Source: Nymphaea colorata
Taxonomy: Eukaryota > Streptophyta > Magnoliopsida > Nymphaeales > Nymphaeaceae
Length of the DNA: 64,000 bases
Assembly (NCBI RefSeq): GCF_008831285.2
Contig: NC_045144.1
Span: 6,622,176-6,686,175 of the forward strand
Reading direction: 5' to 3'
Part shown: piece after piece, positions 9,593-20,245 of the stretch
How positions within the stretch are numbered: the first letter of the stretch is position 1
Layout: each line of letters starts with the position of its first letter
Position numbers and translations under genes: made by a program
The notes under the pieces: model-generated
What the model was told of the DNA's origin: nothing
What the model saw: only the letters and a program-made list of their open reading frames with translations
The model's database searches: none

Positions 9593-11276
9593 ATCTCTTT
9601 GTTCAACTTCAACCTTAACATTATTAAAAAACTGAAGATGTAGTAGAACTAATTTCAGTCCCATTAAGAGTCACACCCTTATTTTGACAATTAACCATAC
9701 TTCTCAGATATGCAAATAACAGAAAAAACACATATTATGGAAGTTCTGCTTAGAAAATGTTCTCATATCATTGACTTACAAGAATCTTCAAAAGTCATAT
9801 CCATCTGCAAGAACTTCACATATATAAGGTTGTGTATGTGTTGTACAACGAAGTATTTTTGGCCTGTGCTTACTCGGTCAGGAAAAACTGTACATGTTCG
9901 TTTGGGTCTTTAGAATTTGAAACCACCTGTTTCTTTAGAATTTGAAACCACCTGTATCTGATCAAGGATCAGGCATGGTCTGGCTTCCCTTATCCAACTT
10001 TGGACCCAGACAATGGGGGCATCCAAATACTCCTTGATGGTTGCTCGAAGATGCATTCAAGATAGTTCATAGGTCTTTTGGCATTTGATTTTCAATTTGT
10101 AGGATTTTACATAGCCAATGAATTGGTATTTCTTGCTGTCGTTTTAGAAAATTATAACCATTTTACAGAAAGAGCCAATAAGTTGTAACCTATTGCTGTC
10201 ATTTTTTGTATGGGTGCAATTACCTACATTTATACGGTACCTAGGATGGGGCAGTGCCTGGATTGCTAGCTTTCTCATCTGACAAGAATACAGTCAGTTC
10301 TGCATTAATCTTAATGGCATTCTTAGCAGGTTTTAACCTGAGATCTAATTTTAGGATCTCCCCTGTTTTGAACAAGTGTGAAGTAAAGAAGCATTGCCAG
10401 GGTCTAGACCTGCAATTTGCCTTCATGAGTTCCTGCTGTGCTCTATATATACTGAAGCCGAATAATGTACTAAATACTTAGTTTAGAAGTAAACTTTCCT
10501 CATTTTAGCTTTGTTGGAGCATTTCAAAGAAGTGTACTTAGTTTTGACATTTTTTCCATTTTGATTCTTTGTTTTAGTGCTGAGAATACTGCTGTTCCTA
10601 TTGAGAAAAACAAGCTCTTGTATGCAGTACACTTCTTGCACTATCTTCTGTTTACCTACTAATTCAAAACCCCTGTTGGTGAATCTGATCTACCATGGTT
10701 GTCACTTGATCGGTAGTTAGAAACTTGAATAGTTGGTCAAACGTGGATGGGGTCTTTCAGCATGAAACAGAACAGGGGCCCAGAAATTACATGGCTACGT
10801 ATTTTTAGGGCAAATACATGATAGGAATTGTATATTTGTACCTGAACTTCTATATATGTGCTTTGTTCTCGAATATGGGAACATTTTTGGAATTGCAGTG
10901 CTGATTTGATGCTACTTGCATTTGTTCTCACGTTCATCGGCAGTGATCCCAGTGGTGGATTCACTAATTTCCCATATATAAGAGAGAGATAGAGAGAGAG
11001 GGAGCGAGACTAGTGATTTAAGAAACTATATCTAAAGATTATGTAAATCTGGAAATATGTTTCTTTATTATCAAACTAAGAAATAAATTTCTGGAAATCT
11101 GGAAATATGTTTCTTTATTATCAAACACAGAAATAATTTTCTGAAAATTTATTTCTTAGTCATCACACACACATCAAAATGAGAATCAGAAAGATTTTTC
11201 TCATTCCTTTATTTCAGAAAACTTATTTCCAGAAATATTTTTCCAATTCCAGATTTTCAATCCATCAAACTACTCC
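9593..11276. other. Intergenic, no gene recognised; short direct repeat
   Basis: No gene could be assigned. A 50-bp-period direct repeat lies at about 11,045-11,144 (CTGGAAATATGTTTCTTTAT twice). A GA-rich run is at about 10,981-11,003. Two short stretches have coding-like composition after plausible acceptors, near 10,575-10,640 and 10,898-10,965, but I recognise no family in either. Confidence 0.4.
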
Positions 11277-11622
11277 TTGCTTTTTTGGGAGTTCACTTGC
11301 TAAAGATGGATGATGATGTGGAAGCCCAATTGCCCCTTTCACCTGCCAACGGTCGCCAACGCATTCCTCTTGAAGGGCGCACTCTCCGCAGAAATGCACC
11401 CTCCAAAACCCACGTAAGCGTCTCACAATCACTTCAAATCATTATTAGTGTTTTCAACTTTCTTTTTGCAATGATAGTTTTGACGTTAGGATTTCCTTTT
11501 TCTACTGTTTTGGTCTATGGGGGTTTCTTTCTTTTTGAGTTTACTATGGTGAAAATTTAGTTTCTTTCTGTTTTTTCTTATATGATAATGGCTCTTGTTG
11601 GCGATGAGATTCGCATGCTTTT
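11277..11622 (+). pseudogene. CDC20 exon 1 fragment (copy E)
   Basis: This is a near copy of 14,417-14,780 of the intact CDC20 gene. It covers a few bases of 5' UTR (GCTTTTTTGGGAGTTCA), exon 1 and the first 210 or so bases of intron 1, ending at GATTCGCATGCTTTTTTTAA. Exon 1 (11,306-11,413) still encodes 36 residues starting [16 protein letters not shown] and ending SKTH, followed by the same GTAAGCG donor. No exon 2 with the DRFIPNR C-box follows before unrelated sequence begins. It is therefore an isolated first exon, not a gene. It is well preserved, which suggests a recent duplication. Confidence 0.88.
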
Positions 11623-11669
11623 TTTAAGAAAATTGGATTACTTAAGACACGATGATACACACATTTCGA

Positions 11670-11955
11670 ACTACACTCAACATGACCAAGGTAGCCTCTC
11701 CAATGTCGGTAAGAAATCTCTCCTTCTCTTTGAGCTGGTTTGACACTGATTTGTAGTACTCAACTCGCTTCTTCCGCAGGGCTGAATCTGCTCTGTAAAT
11801 ATCCTCTGTGATCCCCTTCACACTGCCACTACTGATTCTGGGTGGATCCTATTGGCCTTTCTGAACGTATCTTCAGCTCTCCTTCTACAACCTCCTGTAT
11901 CCTACCGACATTGGGAAGCAGCATTATGCATATCTCCATATTCTTGTACCTAAAA
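11670..11955 (-). other. Coding-like fragment, family not recognised
   Basis: Read on the minus strand, one frame from about 11,810 down to 11,640 is open. It gives a charged, coiled-coil-like peptide containing ITEDIYRADSALRKK and YYKSVSNQLKEKERFLTDIG. A second frame upstream reads KNMEICIMLLPNVG and VVEGELKIRSERP before a stop. The shift between frames suggests a decayed captured exon. I do not recognise the parent gene. It lies between CDC20 exon 1 copy E and an AP-3 sigma-like exon on the same minus strand. Confidence 0.3.
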
Positions 11956-12493
11956 TGTAGAAAGCGACATCCAAAGGTATCAACGTTGTGAAATGCCTTA
12001 TATTCTAGTCAGCATGTCAAGCAATAAACAGCTCGCACTATTCCATGTTACAGATATACACATCCCCTTTGCATCCCTCCTCAATGGATCACCCTTCTGC
12101 TCACTAGCACCATCTCAAATTTAGTCATCATCCATCTCATCAAACAACTTGAACTAATCTTATCTAGCTAGATGTACTCTGTTTTTACTTCACGTCTTCA
12201 ATTAGACACACTTGCTCTAACAAGCAATTTTTGTTCAGTTGTTGGTGCACAAATCTCTGGTAGGAACATCGTTAAAATTAATTTCAGCACTGAAACCAGA
12301 TTGAAAAAAGAGATTTGGCCACTAAAAGATGATCAATATTGTCAATCTATATTTACCAATCCAACTGGAATGTGACTTTGAGAAGATGGCAGTTGCATTT
12401 AAAGATCCTCCGCAGGGCCTGAACAGGAGAATAGCAGTTTTAGTTGACATTATAAGACAGGATATTTATAATACTACCATCATATGAGATACC

Positions 12494-12591
12494 CTCTTGC
12501 CTGGATATTTCTTCAGCAGCCTTCATAATTTCAGAGAAACTTGTTTCCAGAACCTGCTCCCAACAATGATTTCATCCAAAATGATATGCAA
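12494..12591 (-). pseudogene. AP-3 sigma subunit-like exon fragment
   Basis: On the minus strand, after a CATGCAG acceptor, the sequence encodes LHIILDEIIVG. After a 1-base frame change it continues QVLETSFSEIMKAAEEISRQE, ending near a possible GT donor. Plant AP-3 complex sigma subunits have a matching segment of the form LH-ILDEII-GGQVLET followed by MKAVEEISKLE. The missing base in the GG region breaks the frame. No exon for the N-terminal longin fold, nor for the C-terminal tail, was found on either side. This is most likely a stray, decayed exon rather than a gene. Confidence 0.55.
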
Positions 12592-12894
12592 CTGCATGTA
12601 GAAAAACAACAATTATTGCATGGGAAACTAGACAATATTAAAGAAAAAAGACAACAACTACAAAAGCCATGCAATAAAAAATTAATTTTAAACTTGCATA
12701 TTTGTGATAAAAAAATCAGTCTACCAACAGACTCTTTTAACACCTAACTGTAGGCTGATCTTTTATTTAGAGCTCCTGCCAACAAGAATCACAGAGGCCA
12801 ATAGAAGAATAACACCCTTCATAATATTTTCTCATGTGTACAAATCAGCAGGTTATAAAATTTTTGAGCTTGTTTTTGTAAAAACACTGATGGG

Positions 12895-13171
12895 ATGAAT
12901 TGGATTAATTGGTACCCCACACACCTGGTTCACATGGCCACACGAAATTAAAGTCAGATTGATTGTCATACAATAGCCAAAGACCATATTTATCCTCCAA
13001 GAACAGGAGCAAGACATTATTTCAAAAGTTTGAACTTAGGAAGGAGAAATTTTAACATGAAAGATGCCACCTTTTAAGATGTACAGAGAAATGAACAAGC
13101 ACAAAAAGGGAAAAAAGAAAAATCAAGTTGAATTTCTTAACATATTTCCAAATGTGACACATATGAGTTAG
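12895..13171. repeat. Dispersed repeat, inverted partner at 25,805-25,992
   Basis: Read in reverse, this segment matches 25,805-25,992 with indels. Shared landmarks, given on this strand, are ATGAATTGGATTAATTGGTA, CATTATTTCAA, AACATGAAAG, and CAAATGTGACACATATGAGTTAG in pieces. No coding content is recognised. Confidence 0.7.
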
Positions 13172-13421
13172 TGTTAAGACAGGTAAATAGTCATGATTAT
13201 TTAGCAGTGGAAAAAATAATGCACCGTGAAAGCAAGATAGGAACATTTGGGTTTTTTCAGTTGAGCAAATAGTTGAGATATTTGACATGTTGGAATGAAT
13301 AATCATTTGCTGACATTTTACATGTAAAGAAAGAACATACAGTACCACAACAACAGCATGCACTGTCGATACAATTGTATTATTTTACCAATGTCCAGTA
13401 ACATCTAATGCACAATAGATT

Positions 13422-13423
<2 letters not shown>

Positions 13424-13482
<59 letters not shown>
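13424..13482. repeat. (TA)n microsatellite
   Basis: An uninterrupted TA dinucleotide run of about 59 bp in AT-rich intergenic DNA upstream of the intact CDC20 gene. Confidence 0.97.
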
Positions 13483-13485
<3 letters not shown>

Positions 13486-13789
13486 AAGCTAAAACCTTTA
13501 ACTATGATATCTAAAAGTGTTTATTCTTAATCTAACTTTACCAATATGAGGATAGGTAGACGCCAAATATATATTAAGTTCATCATTATTTAGGTTTTAC
13601 AAACATTTTTATAATAAACAAAAATAAATGGCTCTCATAACATCAACAATTTGATAACAGAAATATCAATATTTTTCATAAAAACAGCTTGGTATATTTT
13701 ATATCAAAATAACTTTTATAAATATATTAGAATGTTTATATGTTATTTAAAATAATTTTTTAGTAAAAAAATTAAAATGTCATTTTATT

Positions 13790-14290
13790 TAAGCCTGGCC
13801 GTAGGGCTGAGCCGCGGCCTCGCCGGCCCTGCCCGATCGGACCCGGGTCCGGGCCGGAAAAACCTGGCCCGGCGGCGGCCCGGCCCGGCCCGGCCGGACT
13901 CCGCCCTCCTCCCCCTCCGTCTCCCTCTCCCTCCTCCTCTCCGCTCTCCCTCTCCGGTCTCCCTCCCTCCTCCCGTCCGTCCCCCCTCCTCCTCCTCCTC
14001 CTCTTCCCGTCCCCCATCCTCCTCCTCCCGTTCCTCCTCCTGTCACCCTTCCGCCTCCACCTCCTCCCCCTCTTCCCCATTCCCCCCTTCCGCCTCCACC
14101 TCGTCTCCCTCTTCCCCATTCCCCCTTTCCGCCTCCACCTCCTCCCCCTCTTCCCCCCTTCCGTCCCCCTCCTCCTCCACCTCCCGTTCCTCCTCCTCTT
14201 CCCCATTCCTCCCTTCCGCCTCTACTCCACCTCCTCCCCCTCTTCCCCCCTTCCGCCTCCACCTCCTTCCCCCTCTGGTCCTCTCCTTCT
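13790..14290. repeat. GC-rich then CT-rich low-complexity tract with ~35-bp repeats upstream of CDC20
   Basis: 13,790-13,905 is rich in GGCCCGGCC and CGGGTCCGGG. From there to about 14,280 the plus strand is almost purely C and T. Within 14,040-14,270 a unit containing CCTCTTCCCCATTCC and TTCCGCCTCCACCTC recurs at roughly 33-36 bp spacing. Long open frames on both strands (Ser/Pro-rich on plus, Gly/Arg-rich on minus) come from composition and are not supported as genes. The tract ends about 160 bp before the CDC20 start codon. It may act as a polypyrimidine promoter or 5' UTR element; that is inference. Confidence 0.8.
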
Positions 14291-14310
14291 TCCCCTTCCT
14301 TGTTTGGGCT

Positions 14311-14370
14311 TCACCAATTTCTATATATATGTTGATGTAACTTTCCTTTTCCGTTATATGTATATATAAC
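14311..14370 (+). promoter_or_regulatory. Probable core promoter of CDC20
   Basis: A CCAAT motif (about 14,313) is followed by TATA-like stretches CTATATATAT (14,321-14,330) and TATATATAAC (14,361-14,370). The second lies 79 bp upstream of the ATG, leaving room for a short 5' UTR. Motif evidence only; no transcript data are available. Confidence 0.35.
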
Positions 14371-14448
14371 TTTCCCTTTCCACCGTTCTCGTTACGGACC
14401 TATTGTTGATGCTTTTCCTTCGCTTTTTTGGGAGTTCATCTGCTAAAG

Positions 14449-17400
14449 ATGGACGATGGTGCGGAAGCCCAATTGCCTCTTTCACCTGCCAATGGTCGCC
14501 AACGCATTCCTCTTCAAGGGCGCACTCTCCGCAGAAACGCACCCTCCAAAACCCACGTAAGCGTCTCGCAATCACTTCAAATCGTTATTAGTGTTTTCAA
14601 CTTTCTTTCTGCGATGATATTTTTGACGTTAGGATTTTCTTTTTCTACTGTTTTGGTTTATGCGGGTTTCTTCCTTTTTGAGTTTACTGTGGTGAAAATT
14701 TAGTTTCTTTCTGTTTTTTCTTATATGATAATGGCTTTTGTTAATTGTTGGCGATGAGATTCGCATGCTTTTTTTAATATACTAATGAGTTTTTTTTATT
14801 GTGTGTTTTTCTTTGCTTTTCTCTTCTGGGCAGCAGAGTTTTTCAGTGGATTCGTGTGCAAGTTATCATTAGATTATTTCGATTGTGTGAGTCATTATCT
14901 AATCGAAATAACTTAATTCTTTTTTTGATGGGCTTATTTCTTTTTTTTTGGAAAAAAATTACTTTATGTAAGGAAAGGAAAATATTTCATGAAAAATCAG
15001 AACTTTCATCTCCAACATTTTTCCTGAACCCGAAAAACAGTGAAACATTTCAACTTGTTTGATTTAAAGTTTACGATGGCCAAAGCTCACCCAGTAGGCC
15101 AGTACCCTTAGGAAAGCATTTCAGAAGCATCTCACCCAGAAATCCTTATGGATGTATCATACCCCCCTAGATGTTTCTTTTCTAGGTGAAAAATATCTTT
15201 TTATACCATTGCTCTATTACTTATATTTCGCACATTGTGCATCTTTTGTGTTTAAGGAAAAGGAAGGTTGTAATATTTTTTTTTTACCTCGAACACTCGA
15301 TGACCCCATCATATTGCTTTCTTACTTTAACTCTTGATTTTTCATCTTTTCAGCTGTTTGTGTCCTTAGTGTATCTAATACTTCGTGCTTGACATTTGAT
15401 CTGCTGAAATTTGAAAGGCCCTCCTCTACTTTAGCTTGACAATCCTATGCTCTATTGAGGCTATTAGACGTGTGCATCTTCTTACAACTTGCGGTTTCAC
15501 TTTCATGTTGTTATTAGGGTAAAATTACAATGGTCTGAATGGTTTTTTCTTAATCAAGAAAACAATACAACCAAATTACTACAATTAACTAATGAAGGAA
15601 ATTATTTGGGAGAGAGAGTTAGAGGGATGTACAATCATGTTCTAATTTAAAACCGACTCACTTATGGTAGAAAAAAGAGAAAGAAAGTAAGTACAAGTTT
15701 TAGGGGATATTTAACAATTCCATTCCTTTCCTATCTTCTTTATAAGCTTTTATAATAATTTCTCTCCTTCCCTTTCCTCTAATCATTAAGACCCTCCTGT
15801 TTTTCTATCCTTTCTAATCTTTAGTATTCTTTCCTTTCCCTCCATGCAAACATAGTGTAACACGTTGTGCTTTCCAGTACGACAGGTTTATTCCCAACAG
15901 AGCAGCTATGGATTTTGATGTTGCTCAATATTTAATGGTGGATTCAAAGAAAGAGAATACAACAAGAATTCTAACATCCTCGCAAAAAGCTTATATGGAG
16001 CGCCTGACAGAGGTCTGCCTTAAGAACAGGACGAGGATCCTTGCTTTTGGAAGCAAACCTCTGGAACCTGCTGAAAATATTTCTTGGTTGCCACAACGTT
16101 CTTGGAGTGTTAAGCCTCGTAGATACATTTCTCAGGTGCATCCCATAAAATATTGGTTAGACATATTACCTTCTGTAGGCCTAGCTCTTAGCTCCTTAAT
16201 TTTGGTGGTTTAAATGGTGAGAGCATTTTGTTTGATATCTCAGACTGCAGATACAACTCTTGAAGCACCTGAGCTGAAGGATGACGCCTACTTGAATTTG
16301 CTTGATTGGAGCAGCAGAAATGTTTTGGCAATTGCTCTTGGGCACTCCCTCTATCTCTGGGATGCATCAGAAGGTGGTGCTTGTTCCAAGCTGATGTCAG
16401 TTGCGGACAATGGCCCTATTACAAGCGTTAGTTGGGCTCCTAATGGTACGCATATAGCCATTGGTTTGCGCGATTCAGCGGCTCAGTTGTGGGATGCAAC
16501 AAGTAGTAAGCAGGTCTACTTCTCACCTGTTTATCAGATTCCCTTTTGCCAGCGTCTTTATGTTCAGTCTGCCGAAGTGGAAACTCTATGTCCTTAAAAT
16601 GTTGTTTGATTTTAGGATGATTTGAACCTCTCTTGGGGTTTGCTGACATATAGAAGAATGCTTCGTAGTTTAGTTGGATTACAACCTAGAAGAAAGTTTT
16701 GAGGATTTGTTGTTCGTCGCATCTAGTTTATTTGGTCTATGGAACCTAAAGGAAAAAATTTGAAATTTTGTAGCTTATACCCTACATTCTTTCTGATATA
16801 CTAACAATACTTTCATGAAACTTTACAGCTGACAGCTCTACGAGGTGGTCATCAATCACAAGTTGGTTCTCTTGCCTGGAATTCTCACATTCTTACAACT
16901 GGTGATATGGATGGTTTAATTTTTAATAATGATGTACGCCTTCCATCTCACATGGTTGAAGAATACAAAGGACATGAACTAGAAGTTTGTGGATTAAAGT
17001 GGTCGAGCTCAGGCCAACAACTAGCCAGTGGAGGTGATGACAAACTTTTGCACATCTGGGATCGGAGAATGGCATCAGAGCGAAATGGCAGACAGAATCA
17101 GTGGCTATACAGACTGGATGATCATAGAGGTACAGTGAAAGCATTAGCCTGGTGTCCATTCCAAAGAAACCTACTTGCGTCAGGGGGTGGTAACCCCGAC
17201 CGTTGCATTAAGTTTTGGAATACTTGTACTGGGTCCTGCTTGAAGTCAATGGATACTGGTTCACATGTCTGTGCACTCTTATGGAGTAAAACCGAAGGGG
17301 AACTTCTTAGTTCGCATGAGATTGATTGGATGGAGGGTGATAGTCAGAGACCGTTGATATTGTGGGAATATCCATCGATGGGTATGGTGGCAGAGCTAGT

Positions 17401-17670
17401 TGGTCATACTTCCACGGCTCCATTCATGGCTCAGGTAGGAAACTGTTCCGTATTAGTACTATACCAGAAGGAAAAGCCTTTAGATCTACTGCTGACTTGG
17501 TTTCTTTTGTTTCCTAAAATTTTCAGAGTCCAGATGGGTGCAGAGTAGCATCTGCCTCTGGAGGAGATGAAACGTTGCGAATCTGGAACGTGTTTGGAAA
17601 ACCTGAAACAAAGAAAAAGCCGATTAGCAATCCACTTGGGCCATTTGCAAGTCTCAACAGCATAAGGTGA
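14449..17670 (+). CDS. CDC20: CDC20/Fizzy-type WD40 activator of the APC/C (intact)
   Basis: Five exons: 14,449-14,556; 15,878-16,135; 16,244-16,513; 16,829-17,434; 17,527-17,670 (TGA). They give 461 aa, close to Arabidopsis CDC20 proteins. All introns are GT-AG and all junctions are in phase 0. The family recruits substrates to the anaphase-promoting complex ubiquitin ligase in mitosis. Visible motifs are the C-box DRFIPNR at the start of exon 2 (about residues 38-44), RILAF, KPRRYI, seven WD40 blades from [15 protein letters not shown] to TLRIWNVFG, and the C-terminal Ile-Arg tail (NSIR). The start is the first ATG of exon 1; exon 2 alone would give MDFDVAQ but drop the C-box. Two conserved spots are unusual. 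The family's HGFTQNQL stretch is replaced by [16 protein letters not shown], and TSRVLYMAQ reads TSTAPFMAQ. It is intact in frame, but these changes leave open whether it is fully functional or a diverging paralogue. Confidence 0.9.
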
Positions 17671-17683
17671 AAACAAAAAAAGC

Positions 17684-18290
17684 AGGTTTTGTTTAAAAAA
17701 ATGTAATTTGTTACTGTAAAATAATGAGGAAGGGGTGGTGTAAAGGAGCCAGTTCGGCTACTAGGCCCGCTGAGAGGTTGTGGTTCCCGGACGCCTTTGA
17801 GAGAGCTCGAGAATATATCGGACAGTGCCGTAGAAAGCGTCGCTGCAGAGACCAAGGCGAGGAAATTGTTTTTGGCTCATGTCTCCCACCTTGCTCAGAA
17901 CACCCAGACGGCCCTGATAGCAATGTTAGGGGCTCACAGCATTCAAATCCTGTTCGATTAAGTGCCTGGTATGAAGCATCCGGTGTTTCTCTCTAATTGG
18001 CGAACGTAAGACTTGAGGTGTGCTGTCTTTTGGATTGCAAATTTGACGATAGCAGAGTTGGGAGATAGCTTGCTTCTTTCCCAATATATGCGTAGTCACT
18101 GTCTAATTCACTTTCTGGCAATGGCACAGCCCGCCCATCGTGGGGGCCTGGGACCCCTCTCGCCTCACGGTTCAGGTTCTCCACACTCACCAGTACTGGA
18201 TTCTTCAATCTTGTATTGATAAAGAAAGAAGCGAGCAGAACAGTTCTGCTTGGGAGGGGCCTACATGCCCAACGACCTTTGTAATCCCGC
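17684..18290. other. CDC20 3' flank replaced by unrelated, GC-richer sequence
   Basis: Copies A and C share sequence beyond the CDC20 stop, but the intact gene diverges after AAAAAGCAGG at about 17,683. The new sequence is notably less AT-rich. One plus-strand frame from about 17,776 to 17,960 gives an Ala/Leu-rich peptide (AAETKARKLFLAHVSHLAQ) ending in a stop. No family is recognised with confidence. Because a LINE endonuclease relic follows directly, it may be the upstream part of the same retrotransposon; that is inference. Confidence 0.35.
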
Positions 18291-18440
18291 AGTTGGGCAA
18301 TATAGCTCTGAACTCAGACCTTCCTTGGGCAATTACAGGTGATTTCAATGCCATGCGCTGATAAAACAGTGAGAAATCCGAACATCGCTTCTTGTCGGGA
18401 CTTCAACAAGTTCAGAGCTAACCCAGGATTGAATGCTATT
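18291..18440 (+). mobile_element. LINE (non-LTR retrotransposon) endonuclease relic
   Basis: The frame up to 18,361 reads DLPWAITGDFNAMR and then stops. The next frame, from 18,360, continues NPNIASCRDFNKF. Plant L1-type LINE endonucleases carry a PW-x-x-GGDFN motif followed about 20 residues later by a DFN-x-F/I segment, so the two pieces form one domain split by a frameshift. No reverse transcriptase domain was found downstream; the sequence passes into a dispersed repeat at 18,511. It is a short, dead fragment. Confidence 0.6.
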
Positions 18441-18510
18441 GGTGACCGAGTAAGGAACTACACAACTGGACTAACAATAGATTGGAAGACAAATGCATTT
18501 GGTGCTGTCA

Positions 18511-18763
18511 CGATAGGTGATGAGACTCACCTATACATATTATTTCTGCAGTTGCTGGAGAAGAAGAAGCTAAATGTAATGGGCCCAATAAATATAAATT
18601 TCCATTCTCTCTCCCCATAATTCATGCATGGGTAATGCAGTAAGGGCTGTGTCACATGAACATGTATGCTTGAATCGAATACTATAATTAATAAGGCGTG
18701 GAGTTGGCGATATTTGATAGTTTTGATTTGATTGCCTATCTATTCGGTTAGATCTGATAAACA
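18511..18763. repeat. Dispersed repeat, partner at 7,184-7,449
   Basis: Direct copy of 7,184-7,449, with the small deletion described there. It begins at CGATAGGTGATGAGACTCAC and ends at GATCTGATAAACA. Confidence 0.85.
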
Positions 18764-19854
18764 TCGGACGTGTTCATGAAATAGTGATATATCAACTGAC
18801 GAGCGCTGCTCGTTTGGTAAAAAAAACTCGGTCACAAAGCCATTAAATTGATGACGATCAATTTAATATCTGATCAATGTACATGATATTATAATATATT
18901 AAATTTTCAAAATTAAGAGAAGGTGTGGTATTTCTTATTCGATCACGATCTCCATTTGATAAATTCGATATGGCTGATGGATTCCAGACCCAATTAACAA
19001 AATACCAAAGCAGGGCATTAAAATATGGAAAGTAGGACTATTAGAAAAATTCAATAAAAAGAATAAGAGTACGAAGAAAGAGACTAGCTATGATACCAAA
19101 GAACAAGAAAGAGATTACCAGGAGAGGACCTTGAAGAGGTTCTATTGAGATTTTGGCAATGAGATTATGTACTAAAAACAGTGAATGGGTTGATTTTGTT
19201 TGCCAATTATCACTCAATGATATATGTGAAAGCATTTGTTTTTTCTTCCACATTGTTTTGCTTCCGGGAACGAAATCTGCCTCAAATATGAAGGCATATT
19301 CATGGAACATTTGTTTTAAAGATTCACAAATCAATTCAATATTTGGAGTACATTTGCAAAACACTCATACCTTACAATCATTTTTATATCAACGACTTAG
19401 GTACATGTCTTTTGCAAGATCGATTCTGGTGTGCTTCTGCCATCAAGTAAAAGTGACCCATGATGGGCGTTGAACATCACTAAAGGGATGTTTGACAATG
19501 GCAACAGGCTGTTACTCGTTGGTCAGTCTAGCCAATTAGACTAATTCATGACCTAGAAATATATATGTGCGTCCCACTGGGTGGTCAGCTTTTTTTAATT
19601 TTTTCTTTTTTTTTAAAAAAAAAAGGATCATGATTTTGGTTTTCTGTAAATATTTCAAGCCGTATTTTGGTGATCACCCAGTCTCACCCAGTGGAGGAGG
19701 TTTTCTATCTTCTTGATTTGGCAAATTCTATCACGATCTCCATTTGATAAATTCTGATTTGTCTTTATTCCCAGATGGTGCTTCTTCTTACTATCCAGCT
19801 CCAGATAGTGTCGGATATTTGTTTAAAATATATTTATTGCAGGTTTACTGCGTT
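18764..19854. other. Intergenic, no gene recognised
   Basis: AT-rich DNA. An open frame at about 19,153-19,473 has no recognisable motif and overlaps a comparable frame on the other strand. No RNA gene or complete element was recognised before the U6-like sequence. Confidence 0.4.
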
Positions 19855-19945
19855 GTCTTTTTGAGACATCAAGAAAACGAAATTGGAAGGATATAAGAGA
19901 AGATTAGCATGACCCCTATACAAGAAAATACCCACAAAAAGGTCT
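19855..19945 (+). pseudogene. U6 snRNA-like relic
   Basis: Starting at GTCTTTTTGAGACATC, the sequence follows the plant U6 spliceosomal RNA along most of its length. Preserved pieces are AAATTGGAA, GAGAAGATTAGCATG and CCCCT, then a degraded form of the CACGCACAAA end. The ACAGAGA box, needed for 5' splice-site recognition, reads ATAAGAGA, and the 5' stem-loop has lost G-C pairs. I saw no plant upstream sequence element (the RTCCCACATCG type) at the expected distance, although an AT-rich TATATTTA lies about 25 bp upstream. Most likely a retroposed or decayed U6 pseudogene. Confidence 0.75.
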
Positions 19946-20245
19946 TGTTTTGTTTTTTCTTAATCCTTCTATGAACTTTTTTGTATATAGAAGCCAATGA
20001 CTTCAACAGCCAGAAGTAGGCGAACTTCAGATATATTTTTCTTTTCTGGAATCACGTGAACCCATATTCTTATAAATGGACAGCTGGTCCAAGATTCCTT
20101 TTGGCCTTTTCCTGGAAAGGTTTTATTTCATCTAGAAGACGACTTAATTAAGTGCTCTTTTTGTCCCGACAAGCAATTCAGAGTAAAAAGAAGTATTAGT
20201 ATTAGTATTAAACGAGAGTATAATCGAGTTGAGTTCATCCAACTC

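Noticed and set aside
13772-14340. Long Ser/Pro-rich and Gly/Arg-rich open frames on both strands
   Set aside because: They lie in a nearly pure pyrimidine low-complexity tract, overlap each other, and have no domain; stop codons are simply rare in such composition.
14800-15400. Hydrophobic open frames between CDC20 exons 1 and 2
   Set aside because: T-rich intron 1 sequence gives Phe/Leu-rich frames by chance; splice sites on both sides define an intron.
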